Shown here: one piece after another, positions 15,360 through 22,902 of the stretch
How positions within the stretch are numbered: the stretch's first letter is position 1
Layout of the letters: every line of letters begins with the position of its first letter
Origin: CAG-791 sp963596015
Lineage (GTDB): Bacteria; Bacillota; Clostridia; Lachnospirales; Lachnospiraceae
NCBI GenBank assembly: GCA_963596015.1
Contig: CAVBJS010000027.1
Span: 1-33,536, forward strand
DNA length: 33,536 nucleotides
Direction of reading: 5' to 3'
Notes under the pieces: generated by a model
Seen by the model: only the letters and a program-made list of their open reading frames with translations
What the model was told of the DNA's origin: nothing
Database searches by the model: none
Translations under genes and position numbers: made by a program

Positions 15360-15741
15360 TACGAATGTATTGATCTCCGGCGTTTTCTTCGGTGGTTTTC
15401 CGCGTAAAATTCTGAACGCTATCGTAGAAAATCAGCTGACAGCCTGCGCTACCGCAGAGATTATCGATGAATATGAAGAGATCATACGAGAAATGATCGA
15501 AAGAAAACAGGGACACATTAATCGTCAATTATTGGCTCCGTTGGTGCAGGCTCTGGAGATTGTAGAGCCTGCAACCTGCGTTACACTATGCAGAGACCCT
15601 GATGATAATAAATTTCTTGGCTGTGCCAAGGATGCAAAAGCCCTGTATATTGTAAGCGGAGATAAAGATTTGCTGGTCTTAGAACACTTTGAGAACATTG
15701 ATATCATTACCGCAAAGGAATTCTGCGAGCAATACATGTAG
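15343..15741 (+). CDS. PIN-domain toxin (putative toxin-antitoxin ribonuclease, COG1569 type)
   Basis: 132 aa PIN ribonuclease. The acidic metal-binding residues are in place: D6 (VIDTNVLISG), E43 region (IIDEYEE), D85/D88 (CRDPDDNKFL) and D107 (SGDKDLL). The DPDDNKFLGCAKDAKALYIVSGDKDLL block is typical of the PIN family annotated as toxin of AbrB- or RHH-type antitoxins. It starts inside the antitoxin gene with only a weak AAGAA ribosome site, so expression probably depends on coupling. Likely target is cellular RNA; not determinable here. Confidence 0.9.
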   Translation: MRIVIDTNVLISGVFFGGFPRKILNAIVENQLTACATAEIIDEYEEIIREMIERKQGHINRQLLAPLVQALEIVEPATCVTLCRDPDDNKFLGCAKDAKALYIVSGDKDLLVLEHFENIDIITAKEFCEQYM

Positions 15742-15756
15742 TTTTTTACACTAACA

Positions 15757-16233
15757 TCAGGATTCTTTCACCAGTTTTCCACTCATGTGTTCCGGCGTCA
15801 GTTCCAGCACCAGAACACCGGCTGCATACTGAGACAATTCCTCCTCTATGTAGGCTTCATCCTCTGTGAATTTATGGCACAGATTGGTGCATATCCTGGC
15901 TATGCTCTCCGGATCCTCCACAAAACGGATCCTTCCGAATACGATCACGCTGCGGATATGCAGCGGCCAGTCATCCCCTTCTCTGTAACCCTCATCATGT
16001 ACGCAGAAGGAAACCTTATCACACTTCTTTAGGGCATCCACCTTATGCCCTGCCTTTGCACCATGGAAATAGATCTTTCCGCTCTCCTCGTCATACCAGT
16101 GTGTCATAGGAATGCCATAGGGATAGCCATCGTCCCCTAAAACAGAAAGAATGCCGCGGGGCTCCTTTTTCAGGATCTGCTTACATTCTTCCTCACTGAT
16201 CTGCTGTTTGCATCTTCTCATTGCACGAAACAT
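15757..16233 (-). CDS. Pyridoxamine 5'-phosphate oxidase-fold flavoprotein (NimA-like)
   Basis: 158 aa split-barrel flavin-binding protein. MRRCKQQISEEECKQILKKEPRGILSVLGDDGYPYGIPMTHWYDE at the N-terminus, IYFHGAKAGHKVDALKKCDKVSFCVHDEG and HIRSVIVFGRIRFVED match the Nim/PNPOx-like family, some of which reduce nitroimidazoles; many are of unknown role. AGGAGG lies 10 nt before the ATG at 16231-16233. A single gene: on the minus strand TATAAT (16277-16282) is a good -10, with TTGTAA about 15 bp upstream. It ends 15 bp from the convergent PIN gene with no obvious terminator between. Confidence 0.85.
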   Translation of the reverse strand: MFRAMRRCKQQISEEECKQILKKEPRGILSVLGDDGYPYGIPMTHWYDEESGKIYFHGAKAGHKVDALKKCDKVSFCVHDEGYREGDDWPLHIRSVIVFGRIRFVEDPESIARICTNLCHKFTEDEAYIEEELSQYAAGVLVLELTPEHMSGKLVKES

Positions 16234-16386
16234 AGCACTGCGCCTCCTTTTTCAGACTGCTTACTTTATGGCGGCTATTATAGCACAAATGATATGGTTA
16301 CAATAGAATCGACAGCCATACTGTTGCTCATTTTTAACCAAGTAACATATCATCTAATGTCTGATGCAAACATGCACGTTTTTCAC

Positions 16387-16415
16387 TTGCCAAAGCAACG
16401 AAAAATTGATAATCT
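16387..16415 (+). promoter_or_regulatory. Candidate promoter of the small membrane-peptide mRNA
   Basis: TTGCCA (16387-16392) followed by GATAAT (16408-16413, 15-bp spacer) or TAATCT (16410-16415, 17-bp spacer). Start near 16421, right at a 5' hairpin GCCTCA/TGAGGC (16422-16435). Confidence 0.4.
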
Positions 16416-16535
16416 GAAGAGGCCTCACCTGAGGCAAGGTGCTACCTTAAAACGGTAGGCGGCTGGCCCTTCTTTTAATACAGGAGGGATGTGAAAGCCC
16501 TCCTGAAGTCTAAACGAAAGGAGGGTGATGCTGAT

Positions 16536-16685
16536 ATGATGGATTACATTTCATTGGCAGGATTTTTTCTTGCCGTGTTTGTTGCCGGAGTTAGTGTCGG
16601 AAGGTTTATCGAGAAGGTCGAAAGACTGGTTAGAGAGCTGGATGACGAAGAATATAGAAGCGCACACAAAAACGACCGCCGTTAG
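16536..16685 (+). CDS. 49-aa single-helix membrane peptide, putative type I toxin
   Basis: ATG ATG at 16536-16541, preceded by AAAGGAGGG. The peptide has one membrane segment, YISLAGFFLAVFVAGVSVG (about residues 4-22), followed by a strongly charged tail (EKVERLVRELDDEEYRSAHKNDRR). That layout is shared by small type I toxins of Firmicutes (TxpA/BsrG, Fst and holin-like peptides), though I cannot assign it to one family. A GTG at 16491 opens the same frame earlier but lies within a hairpin. The last codons overlap a two-way terminator, and an antisense promoter faces the gene. A small membrane protein with another function remains possible. Confidence 0.7.
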   Translation: MMDYISLAGFFLAVFVAGVSVGRFIEKVERLVRELDDEEYRSAHKNDRR

Positions 16686-16755
16686 TTCCCCAACCACTGC
16701 GATCGTTTTTAAAGCAAACTGAGGGGCTAGCCGTCTATCGGTAGCACCTTCTTAC
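16660..16755 (-). ncRNA. Candidate antisense RNA antitoxin
   Basis: A minus-strand promoter TTGAAT (16785-16790), 17-bp spacer, TATTAT (16762-16767) would start an RNA near 16755. It runs toward the ORF and stops at the hairpin 16668-16710, giving roughly 90 nt complementary to the 3' end of the membrane-peptide mRNA. This is the convergent layout of txpA/RatA-type loci. Inferred only from sequence signals. Confidence 0.5.
16668..16710. terminator. Two-way terminator at the 3' end of the membrane-peptide ORF
   Basis: Arms AAAAACGACCGC (16668-16679) and GCGATCGTTTTT (16699-16710), one mismatch, with extra GTT/AAC pairing in the loop. T5 follows on both strands. It overlaps the last codons of the peptide gene. 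Confidence 0.75.
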
Positions 16756-16865
16756 ATTGCTATAATAACATCTATTGTCAAATGATTCAAGAGACGCTGT
16801 TTCGAACCTATGTCTAAATCACACGTAAGGTTATAATTCAAACGCCGGCTAGTCGACAGGGGCTG

Positions 16866-17005
16866 AACTGTAACGACTCTTTTACAGTTTATAATGGTGG
16901 ATCAATAGCAAAACGTAATGCACCGGGGCGCAGCAGAATGGCTCGCATCCTTTGCACCGCGCGCCAGTTTTGCATGATCTGCCTCTCGCCTGCGGATGGC
17001 CGGGC
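16866..17005. repeat. Copy A of a dispersed intergenic repeat
   Basis: Starts with a hairpin AACTGTAA (16866-16873) / TTACAGTT (16882-16889). The core, 16908-16984, contains GCAGAATGGCTCGCATC and CCAGTTTTGCATGATCTGCC. It is about 90 percent identical to 33297-33373, and its right part also matches, inverted, 33461-33536. No ORF. The rest of the 16751-17021 spacer shows nothing else recognisable. Confidence 0.8.
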
Positions 17006-17021
17006 TTCTCTGAATGCCCCA

Positions 17022-18182
17022 TCACTTCGTACTTTTTCCCCTATAGATCATTGCTGCGATCAGCACCGTAGCCGGCACGCTGAAGACCACGCCGAAGCTG
17101 CCGGATAATCCCTGCATAATGGAAATGCCTATATTATTGGAGTTGACGATCTGCAAAAGAGGCAGGTCGTAGGCATAATCCAGTACCAGCATGGAGACGC
17201 TGCCGCCTGCAAAAGCCAGGATCAGGGTGTTGGAGTCTGTGCCCATCATATCTCTGCCGATGCGCATACCTGCCCGCAGCAGCTCCCATCTGCCGATGGT
17301 GGGATTCTGCTCACAGATCTCCTGCATGGAGCTGGCGATAGACATAGCCACATCCATGACCGCTCCCAGTGTAGAGATCAAAAGCCCTGAAAACAGCAGT
17401 CCGCCTACCGCAATGTCATTGGTCTCCCACAAGGTCACCAGTGTTTCTATATCAGACACATTCCAGCCCGTTATGCCCGTTGCCATGGAAAATACGGAGG
17501 CCATAATGCCTGCAAAAAGCACTCCCGCCAGGGTTCCGGCGATGGCTGCCAGTGTCTTCTTCGTCAGCCCGCCGATCAGCCACAGAGTGATGATGGTGGT
17601 CACCACGCAAAGGAAAACCGCTACCCAGAAGGGTGAATATCCCTTATAGATCAGAGGCAGGTAGATAAAAATAATGCTGGCGAAGGTAAAGACCAGTCCC
17701 AGGGCGCCTCGAAAGCCTTTCCAGCCGCCCACTACGCAAAGAGAAGCCAGATACAGCAGTGCGAACAAAAGCAGCACCATGCCCCGGTCCTGGGCATAGA
17801 CGCTGGATACCACCGTATCTCCGGCGACACTCTGCATGATGATCACCTTCATGCCCACACGGCAGGCTGCACCGAAAAGGTATCCCGCAGAGGAGGTACA
17901 GGTAAGCTCCTGTCCTTTCAGCTCTCCGCTTTTCATAAGGACTCTCACTGTCTGCTCGCCCACCCGGGTGCCATCCTCCTGCATATTGTCCTGCAGGATC
18001 TCCGTGACCACGGCCTTTTCAAAGGTCTGCCCCGTGCGGTTGATCAGTTCTGTCTTTTCCACCACATTAATGCGGACCACCCACGCTATGAACAACAGCG
18101 CTGCCACCGCCGGAAGGATCCAGCGAAGAAGGATTCTCTTTACATTTTTCTCTGATATCTTAGTACTCTTTTGGTTTTCCAT
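17022..18182 (-). CDS. YibE/F-family membrane protein
   Basis: 386 aa. A short basic N-terminus and one membrane segment (about 17-36) are followed by an extracytoplasmic domain (about 40-130, with QTVRVLMKSGELKGQEL and SVYAQDRG). Then come about seven hydrophobic helices holding the family hallmarks LFALLYLASLCVVGGWKGFRGALGL, ITGWNVSDIETL, GAVMDVAMSIASSMQEI and MGTDSNTLILAFAGGS. Function of YibE/F proteins is not established. The ATG at 18180-18182 has GAGGAT upstream; the longer frame adds 19 unconserved residues. It follows the metallophosphoesterase on the same strand, with a terminator-like hairpin between them, so coupling is uncertain. Confidence 0.87.
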   Translation of the reverse strand: MENQKSTKISEKNVKRILLRWILPAVAALLFIAWVVRINVVEKTELINRTGQTFEKAVVTEILQDNMQEDGTRVGEQTVRVLMKSGELKGQELTCTSSAGYLFGAACRVGMKVIIMQSVAGDTVVSSVYAQDRGMVLLLFALLYLASLCVVGGWKGFRGALGLVFTFASIIFIYLPLIYKGYSPFWVAVFLCVVTTIITLWLIGGLTKKTLAAIAGTLAGVLFAGIMASVFSMATGITGWNVSDIETLVTLWETNDIAVGGLLFSGLLISTLGAVMDVAMSIASSMQEICEQNPTIGRWELLRAGMRIGRDMMGTDSNTLILAFAGGSVSMLVLDYAYDLPLLQIVNSNNIGISIMQGLSGSFGVVFSVPATVLIAAMIYRGKSTK

Positions 18183-18227
18183 TTCAATCCTCATTTCTGA
18201 GCAGTTTTGCTGCGAAGAAAAACTCCA

Positions 18228-18262
18228 AGCCCGGCACACCGCTATCGCCGGTATGCCAGGCT
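18228..18262 (-). terminator. Terminator-like hairpin after the metallophosphoesterase
   Basis: AGCCCGGCACACC (18228-18240) pairs with GGTATGCCAGGCT (18250-18262) with two mismatched positions that are G-U pairs on the minus-strand RNA. A TTTTT tract follows after five non-T bases, so efficiency may be partial. Confidence 0.6.
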
Positions 18263-18292
18263 CAGATCATTTTTTACTTGCCTATCAAAGGA

Positions 18293-19870
18293 TTATTTTG
18301 TCTTGGTAATGGTGAAGCTGTCATCGATCTTTTCTACGCTGTTCTCAGTGATCTGATAGGTGTTGATGGTGAAGCTGTCCTTGGTCAGGTTAATCACAGA
18401 GTAGCTGGGCAGCCAGTTCTGAGATCTTGCTGCGATGTAATCCTGCTGGGTGGAGATCAGCTCATAGTATTTGGAACCGGATGCAGAGTTAGCAGTCATA
18501 TACAGGGTACCCTGAGGATCTGTCACATGGTCTGTGCCTGCGCTCTCGATGGTATAGCACTTGTTGTCCTCCGTGAAGGCTTCCAGTGCTTTCTTAGCAT
18601 CGGTGTTGCCGTCTTCCGGTGCCAGCTCGATAGCCTCATCGGTATTTACATTGTAAGCGTGCTCCCAATCATAATCCTTGCCGTCAGATGCCAGGCGGAA
18701 CTCATAAGAGCCATGGGTCTTGCCATCGCCGTAGAGGATATTGGAACGGCTGTAAGTGTGGTCGTGACCCTGCAGCACTACATCTACATCATAGCGGTCA
18801 AAGATAGGGGTCAGCTGGGTACGAAGGATCATACCGTCTGTGTCGGAGTGGTCTAAGCCGGAGCCGTAAATATCCTGGTGGATGGTAACGATGCGCCACT
18901 TAGCATCCGGGTTGGAAGCGATAGCTTCCTGCATGGTCTTCTCATGCTCTGCCACATTGTAGTTGTTGGTATTTAATACGATAAACAGTCCGGGGCCATA
19001 GGAGTAATAGTAGTCACCGCCTGCCTGGGTCTTGCCGTTCTCTGTTGCATTGGGCACATTGAAGTGATATGCGTAGTCTGCATTCAGGGAATCATGGTTA
19101 CCGATGGTGGTTGCGGTAGCAAGGCTCTCTAAAGCGCTAGCGGAAAGATATGCAGCATACTCCTCTTCCTTGGCCTTTCCTGTCTTGTTGACCTGGTCAC
19201 CGGCAGAGATCATGAAGTTGATATTGTCATTGAGGCCTGTAGCCACATCCAGGGTACGATCCCATGCAAAGCCGTCGTTGCGGGCTGCGGTATTAGCTGC
19301 GCCGGAGGTATTGGCGAGCTTTTCACCGTTCTGGGGCTGTCCCTTGGAAGCGCCGATCTGAGGATCGCCTACGTACAGGATGTTGACATTCTCAAAGCTG
19401 CCGGTGGTATATTTTCTCACCTCAGACTGCACGCCGTTTTTCTCTACGGTGTAGTAGTAGGTGGTATTTTCCTTAAGGCCGGTAACGGTTACATGGTTGT
19501 ACTGATAAGCCTCGCCGCCGGTCAGATCGGTCTCTACATTGCCGGTGGTTCCCTTATATTCCTTTAAGTTATTCTTGGAAGTACCGAACAGCACGATGGG
19601 AGTAGGCTCCTTGCTGTATTTGCTGTACCATGCAAAGTTAAGCTTGGTCTCATCTTCGCCGGGAGTGATGGATACCTTGGTATAATCTGCTGCGGTCTCA
19701 TCCCAGTTAGCTACCCACTCAGCCCAGCCGCTGGATGCGCCGGTCACGGATGAATCATTGTAATGTACGGTAGAAGCGCTGACAGGCAGCACGTTCATGG
19801 TACATTCTGCGATAATAGCCACGGAAAGTCCTGCCATTACCAGTACAGAGAGCAACTTTTTCTTTTTCAT
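18293..19870 (-). CDS. Secreted metallophosphoesterase with purple-acid-phosphatase-like N-terminal domain
   Basis: 525 aa from ATG 19868-19870 (GGAG 6 nt upstream; a four-codon longer start is possible). Signal peptide KKKKLLSVLVMAGLSVAIIAE with likely cleavage near PVSASTVHY (about residue 33). A fibronectin-like N-terminal domain (about 55-160, YQYNHVTVTGLKENTTYYYTV) precedes the calcineurin-like catalytic domain, with metal ligands in GDPQ (D169), GDQ (D225), GNHD (N258, H259), H331 and GHDH (H369, H371). It should hydrolyse phosphomonoesters outside the membrane. No cell-wall anchor is seen. The leader carries a striking row of palindromes. Confidence 0.9.
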   Translation of the reverse strand: MKKKKLLSVLVMAGLSVAIIAECTMNVLPVSASTVHYNDSSVTGASSGWAEWVANWDETAADYTKVSITPGEDETKLNFAWYSKYSKEPTPIVLFGTSKNNLKEYKGTTGNVETDLTGGEAYQYNHVTVTGLKENTTYYYTVEKNGVQSEVRKYTTGSFENVNILYVGDPQIGASKGQPQNGEKLANTSGAANTAARNDGFAWDRTLDVATGLNDNINFMISAGDQVNKTGKAKEEEYAAYLSASALESLATATTIGNHDSLNADYAYHFNVPNATENGKTQAGGDYYYSYGPGLFIVLNTNNYNVAEHEKTMQEAIASNPDAKWRIVTIHQDIYGSGLDHSDTDGMILRTQLTPIFDRYDVDVVLQGHDHTYSRSNILYGDGKTHGSYEFRLASDGKDYDWEHAYNVNTDEAIELAPEDGNTDAKKALEAFTEDNKCYTIESAGTDHVTDPQGTLYMTANSASGSKYYELISTQQDYIAARSQNWLPSYSVINLTKDSFTINTYQITENSVEKIDDSFTITKTK

Positions 19871-19907
19871 AATAATCTCCATTCCGCAGGCGCTTTACGT
19901 CGGAGGA

Positions 19908-20075
19908 ATCCCAAAGCAAATTTCAGATTTGCTTTGGGATCAGGGCTATTTGTGGTGCCCGCGGCACAAATAGCTGTGTGAAAAATACGACATCGGCCGT
20001 ATTTTTCGCACTATCCCCTTTCTTGTTTCTTGCCGCAATTTGTTGCGGAAACACCAGAAGAATCTCGCACAGGCG
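19908..20075. repeat. Five consecutive palindromes upstream of the metallophosphoesterase
   Basis: In order: ATCCCAAAGCAAAT/ATTTGCTTTGGGAT (19908-19921, 19927-19940, perfect); GCTATTT plus GTGCC with their complements (19945-19974); GAAAAATACG/CGTATTTTTC (19980-19989, 19998-20007, perfect); CCGCAA/TTGCGG (20033-20038, 20043-20048); and an imperfect GAATCTCGC/GCGAATTC hairpin (20053-20075). All would fold in a minus-strand leader RNA. Confidence 0.85.
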
Positions 20076-20467
20076 AATTCTCCAATGTGATCTTGTGTCG
20101 GTGCCGTCTATAGCATCACCTTAGAAAAACGTCCTCATTCCGCCGTGATGTACTGCGATATTGATAAGGAAGTGTTCCGGCACAGATTTCTTACACTGCC
20201 TATTGTAGATATTTCCCTGTAAAGGCACTATCAACCCCATGTAAAAAGAAGGATGCTCTATGTAAATTGGAAGTAAACCCAGTACTCTTCGGCCTCCGGC
20301 CAGGCGGCAGGCTACCGCACAGATGCCGACCGTGCGGCGTATCCTATCAGAGGTATCCGGATTCGAGGACGCCCGGCCGGGGCCTTTACAGTAATGGCGG
20401 CAGGGTGGCTGGGGCTGCACCGCAGCTCTCCGTGCAATAATGCACCCCAATTCGGACAATGCCGCAA
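20076..20467. other. GC-rich spacer without recognised gene
   Basis: I see no gene here. A minus-strand open frame (20121-20474) has Cys/Arg/Pro-rich composition and no family match, so I treat it as chance. 20316-20339 is similar to 27841-27864 (19 of 24 positions), and 20280-20460 is clearly richer in GC than the flanking leader. Confidence 0.5.
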
Positions 20468-20496
20468 TTGACAAAACACGCCATGATTGCTAACAT
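20468..20496 (+). promoter_or_regulatory. Promoter of the M20-DUF5058 operon
   Basis: Consensus -35 TTGACA (20468-20473), 17-bp spacer, TAACAT (20491-20496). Start near 20503, just before a strong hairpin. Confidence 0.65.
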
Positions 20497-20506
20497 TACA
20501 CGATAT

Positions 20507-20545
20507 AGCGAAGACGCCATATAACAGCCGTCTTCGCTTCTTTTG
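20507..20545 (+). terminator. Leader hairpin with T-rich tail (possible attenuator)
   Basis: Perfect arms AGCGAAGACG (20507-20516) and CGTCTTCGCT (20529-20538), followed by TCTTTTGT. It sits within a few bases of the predicted transcription start and 50 bp before the M20 ATG, so it would interrupt or protect the message. Confidence 0.5.
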
Positions 20546-20595
20546 TATTCAAATACTTTTAAAGCCGGCGCGTCTGCGCCTGCAGAAGGGAGATC

Positions 20596-21825
20596 ATGTT
20601 GAAAGCAGAAGCATTGTTAGAGGAGGCTGCCGGCTATCAGGCCCAGCTGACAGAGACAAGACGATATCTCCATACCCATCCGGGCACTGGATTCGACATC
20701 GCGGAGACAAAAGCCTATGTAAAAGAAAAGCTGCAGAAAATGGGATATGCGCCCCAGGATTGCGGCAAAGCCGGGGTAGTGGCATTAGCCGGCGGTCAAA
20801 GACCCGGCAAGGTATTCCTGATCCGGGGAGATATGGACGCGCTTCCTATTAAAGAGGAGGCAGATGTAGATTTTCCTTCCGAGAACGGAAAAATGCATGC
20901 CTGCGGCCACGATATGCATACTACTATGATGCTGGGTGCAGCCAAGCTGTTAAAAGAACACGAGGCAGAGATTCAGGGCACCGTCAAGCTCATGTTCCAG
21001 CCTGCGGAGGAGATCTTCGAGGGTGCCCATGACATGATCGAAGCCGGCGTGCTGAAAAATCCCGATGTGGATGCCGCTATGATGATTCATGTCATGGCCG
21101 GGCTTCCTCTTCCCGCCGGCACGGTGGTGGCCTGCAACGGCGGCGTCAGTGCTCCGGCTGCGGATTATTTTTACATCGATATCCAGGGCAAGGGCTGTCA
21201 CGGCTCCATGCCGGCCAACGGCGTCGATCCCATCAACGCTGCGGCCCATATCATCACCGCCCTTCAGGAAATCCACGCCAGAGAGTTAGGTATCTCGGAT
21301 GAGGCTGTCCTGACCATCGGCACCATCCGGGCCGGCAACGCCGCCAATGTCATTCCGGATACCGCCTCCATGAGCGGCACCATCCGCACTTATGATGAGT
21401 CCACCAGAGCTTATATCAAGGAACGCATGACTGAGATCTCCCAGAGTATCGCCTCTGCCTTCCGGGCCCAGGCAAAGGTATCCTTCGGCAGCGGCTGCCC
21501 TACCCTGGACAATGATCCTGCTGTAGCGGAATGCACCACCGGCTATCTGAAAGAATTATTAGGCCCCGGAAAAGCCTTTACCGCCGCCCAGCTTGCTGCC
21601 ATGTCCGGCTCCTCCAAGGCCTCCAAGAGCACCGGCAGTGAGGATTTCGCCTATGTCAGTCAGGAAGTGCCTTCCATTATGTTCGCCCTGGCCGCCGGCC
21701 ATCCGGACCAGGGGTATTGCTTCCCCCAGCATCATCCCAAGGTGAAATTCGACGAATCCGTCCTGTCCGAGGGCTGCGCTATCTACGCTTACACAGCCAT
21801 GCGCTGGCTGGAAGAGCACGCGTAA
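20596..21825 (+). CDS. M20 family (M20D) amidohydrolase / N-acyl-amino acid or peptide deacylase
   Basis: 409 aa, full length. Motifs of the M20D group: RRYLHTHPGTGFDIAETKAYV (22-42), RGDMDALPIKE (77-87), the metal-site HACGHDMHTTMMLGA with C103 and H105, QPAEE with E138/E139, H165, and FPQHHP near the end. A dimerisation domain fills about 175-290. The family includes aminobenzoyl-glutamate, hippurate and IAA-amino acid hydrolases and N-acetyl-amino acid deacetylases; specificity not readable. GGGAG precedes the ATG. No signal peptide. Followed on the same strand by two polytopic membrane proteins that probably bring in its substrate or export its product. Confidence 0.9.
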   Translation: MLKAEALLEEAAGYQAQLTETRRYLHTHPGTGFDIAETKAYVKEKLQKMGYAPQDCGKAGVVALAGGQRPGKVFLIRGDMDALPIKEEADVDFPSENGKMHACGHDMHTTMMLGAAKLLKEHEAEIQGTVKLMFQPAEEIFEGAHDMIEAGVLKNPDVDAAMMIHVMAGLPLPAGTVVACNGGVSAPAADYFYIDIQGKGCHGSMPANGVDPINAAAHIITALQEIHARELGISDEAVLTIGTIRAGNAANVIPDTASMSGTIRTYDESTRAYIKERMTEISQSIASAFRAQAKVSFGSGCPTLDNDPAVAECTTGYLKELLGPGKAFTAAQLAAMSGSSKASKSTGSEDFAYVSQEVPSIMFALAAGHPDQGYCFPQHHPKVKFDESVLSEGCAIYAYTAMRWLEEHA

Positions 21826-22083
21826 CCGATGCGTTCCGATATGATCCTGCCAAATTACAACGCATATAAGATCACATGGCATATAAAACCATAGTGCCTA
21901 TGTAACTAAGAAAAGATAACCATTCAGCGCCCATCCTGTTTATTTTAGAAAATCCGGATGTGTCTGACTACAGGTGCCTCGCACCTTGGTCTTCTTCCAT
22001 GATAAAAGGGATTCCGTCCGTCGGTCGTCAATTTACTTTTTATTATGAAAGATGCTGAATCACCCCAAGAAAGGAACTCTGTT

Positions 22084-22809
22084 ATGGCTACAATGAAGGA
22101 TATCATATCCAGTCCCATCCTGCTGATCATGGTGGCGATCGGCCTTTTGTATATCGTCGGCTTTTCTCTGGTCTATCTGAAGAAGGCCTATACCCACTGC
22201 CTGGAACTGGGCATCACCAAGGAAGAGATCCACAGCGTCATCAAGTCCAGCGTGGTTTTTTCCATCGTTCCCAGCCTGTCCATCGTGGTAGGCCTCTTCG
22301 CCCTCATTGCGGTGCTGGGCACCGTATGGAGCTGGTGGCGTCTCTCCGTCATCGGTTCTCTCTCCTATGAATCCCTGATCTCCAGCTCCGTGGCCTCTGC
22401 CATCGGCTTTTCCACCAGCGCAGAGATGATGGAAAATGCCACCGGCCGTCAGTTCGGCGTGGTCATGATCCTCATGAGCGTAGGTATGCTCAGTGGCTTC
22501 CTGATCCTGCTTCCCCTTGGTAAGAAGCTTTCCATGAGCGTAAATAAGATCGACGGCAAGAGCAACGACTGGAATTATGTCTTGAGCGGTTGCTTTATGC
22601 TGTGCCTCTTTGCCGTCTATATCCCTGTGCTGTTGATCGGTGACACCATCCAGGCCGCTGTCATGCTCACCGGTCTGGTGATCGCCCTGGTGCTGGGTGT
22701 TCTGGCTAAAAAGCCGAAGCTGGGCTGGCTGAATGACTTTATCATGGCCTTTTCCATGATCGGCGGTATGATCTCTTCTATTTACTGGGTAGAACTTTTC
22801 AGTAAGTAA
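22084..22809 (+). CDS. DUF5058 family membrane protein
   Basis: 241 aa with about six membrane segments: about 8-28, 58-80, 125-147, 165-187, 195-216 and 220-240. It matches the DUF5058 family in style (KAYTHCLELGITKEEIHSVIKSSVVFSIVPSLSIVVGL, then FGVVMILMSVGMLSG), which has no assigned function. I start at ATG 22084, which has AAGAAAGGAA 8 nt upstream, rather than 22045, which has none. Middle gene of the M20 cluster, with a 93-bp gap to the next membrane protein. The GITKEEIHSVIKSS segment after helix 1 could be an interaction loop. Likely a transporter subunit; inference only. Confidence 0.8.
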   Translation: MATMKDIISSPILLIMVAIGLLYIVGFSLVYLKKAYTHCLELGITKEEIHSVIKSSVVFSIVPSLSIVVGLFALIAVLGTVWSWWRLSVIGSLSYESLISSSVASAIGFSTSAEMMENATGRQFGVVMILMSVGMLSGFLILLPLGKKLSMSVNKIDGKSNDWNYVLSGCFMLCLFAVYIPVLLIGDTIQAAVMLTGLVIALVLGVLAKKPKLGWLNDFIMAFSMIGGMISSIYWVELFSK

Positions 22810-22902
22810 TAAATGACCTGTATAGAAAATGAATTCACCTGTCTCTAAATTTTCCTCATACTGCCAAAGCCCGGCTGCGGCAGAGAAAGGTAAGTACATA
22901 CT

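Larger units (their letters stand above)
16436..16750 (+). ncRNA. Long-range self-pairing RNA of a type I toxin-like locus
   Basis: AAGGTGCTACC (16436-16446) is the exact complement of GGTAGCACCTT (16740-16750). Next to it 16453-16472 pairs with 16721-16740 over 20 of 20 positions, four of them G-U. The two helices would tie the ends of the transcript together around the 49-codon ORF. Inside, CAGGAGGG (16481-16488) pairs perfectly with CCCTCCTG (16498-16505); that CCCTCC can instead pair with the true SD GGAGGG (16520-16525). Such end-to-end pairing and SD control is known from type I toxin mRNAs. Confidence 0.65.

Noticed and set aside
16436..16750. MITE with terminal inverted repeats around the small peptide
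   Set aside because: The arms pair with many G-U matches (RNA-level selection), and promoters, SD control and terminator are arranged functionally; no target duplication seen.
20121..20474. 117-aa minus-strand open frame
   Set aside because: Composition is Cys/Arg/Pro rich, no family resemblance, and a convincing plus-strand promoter overlaps its upstream end.
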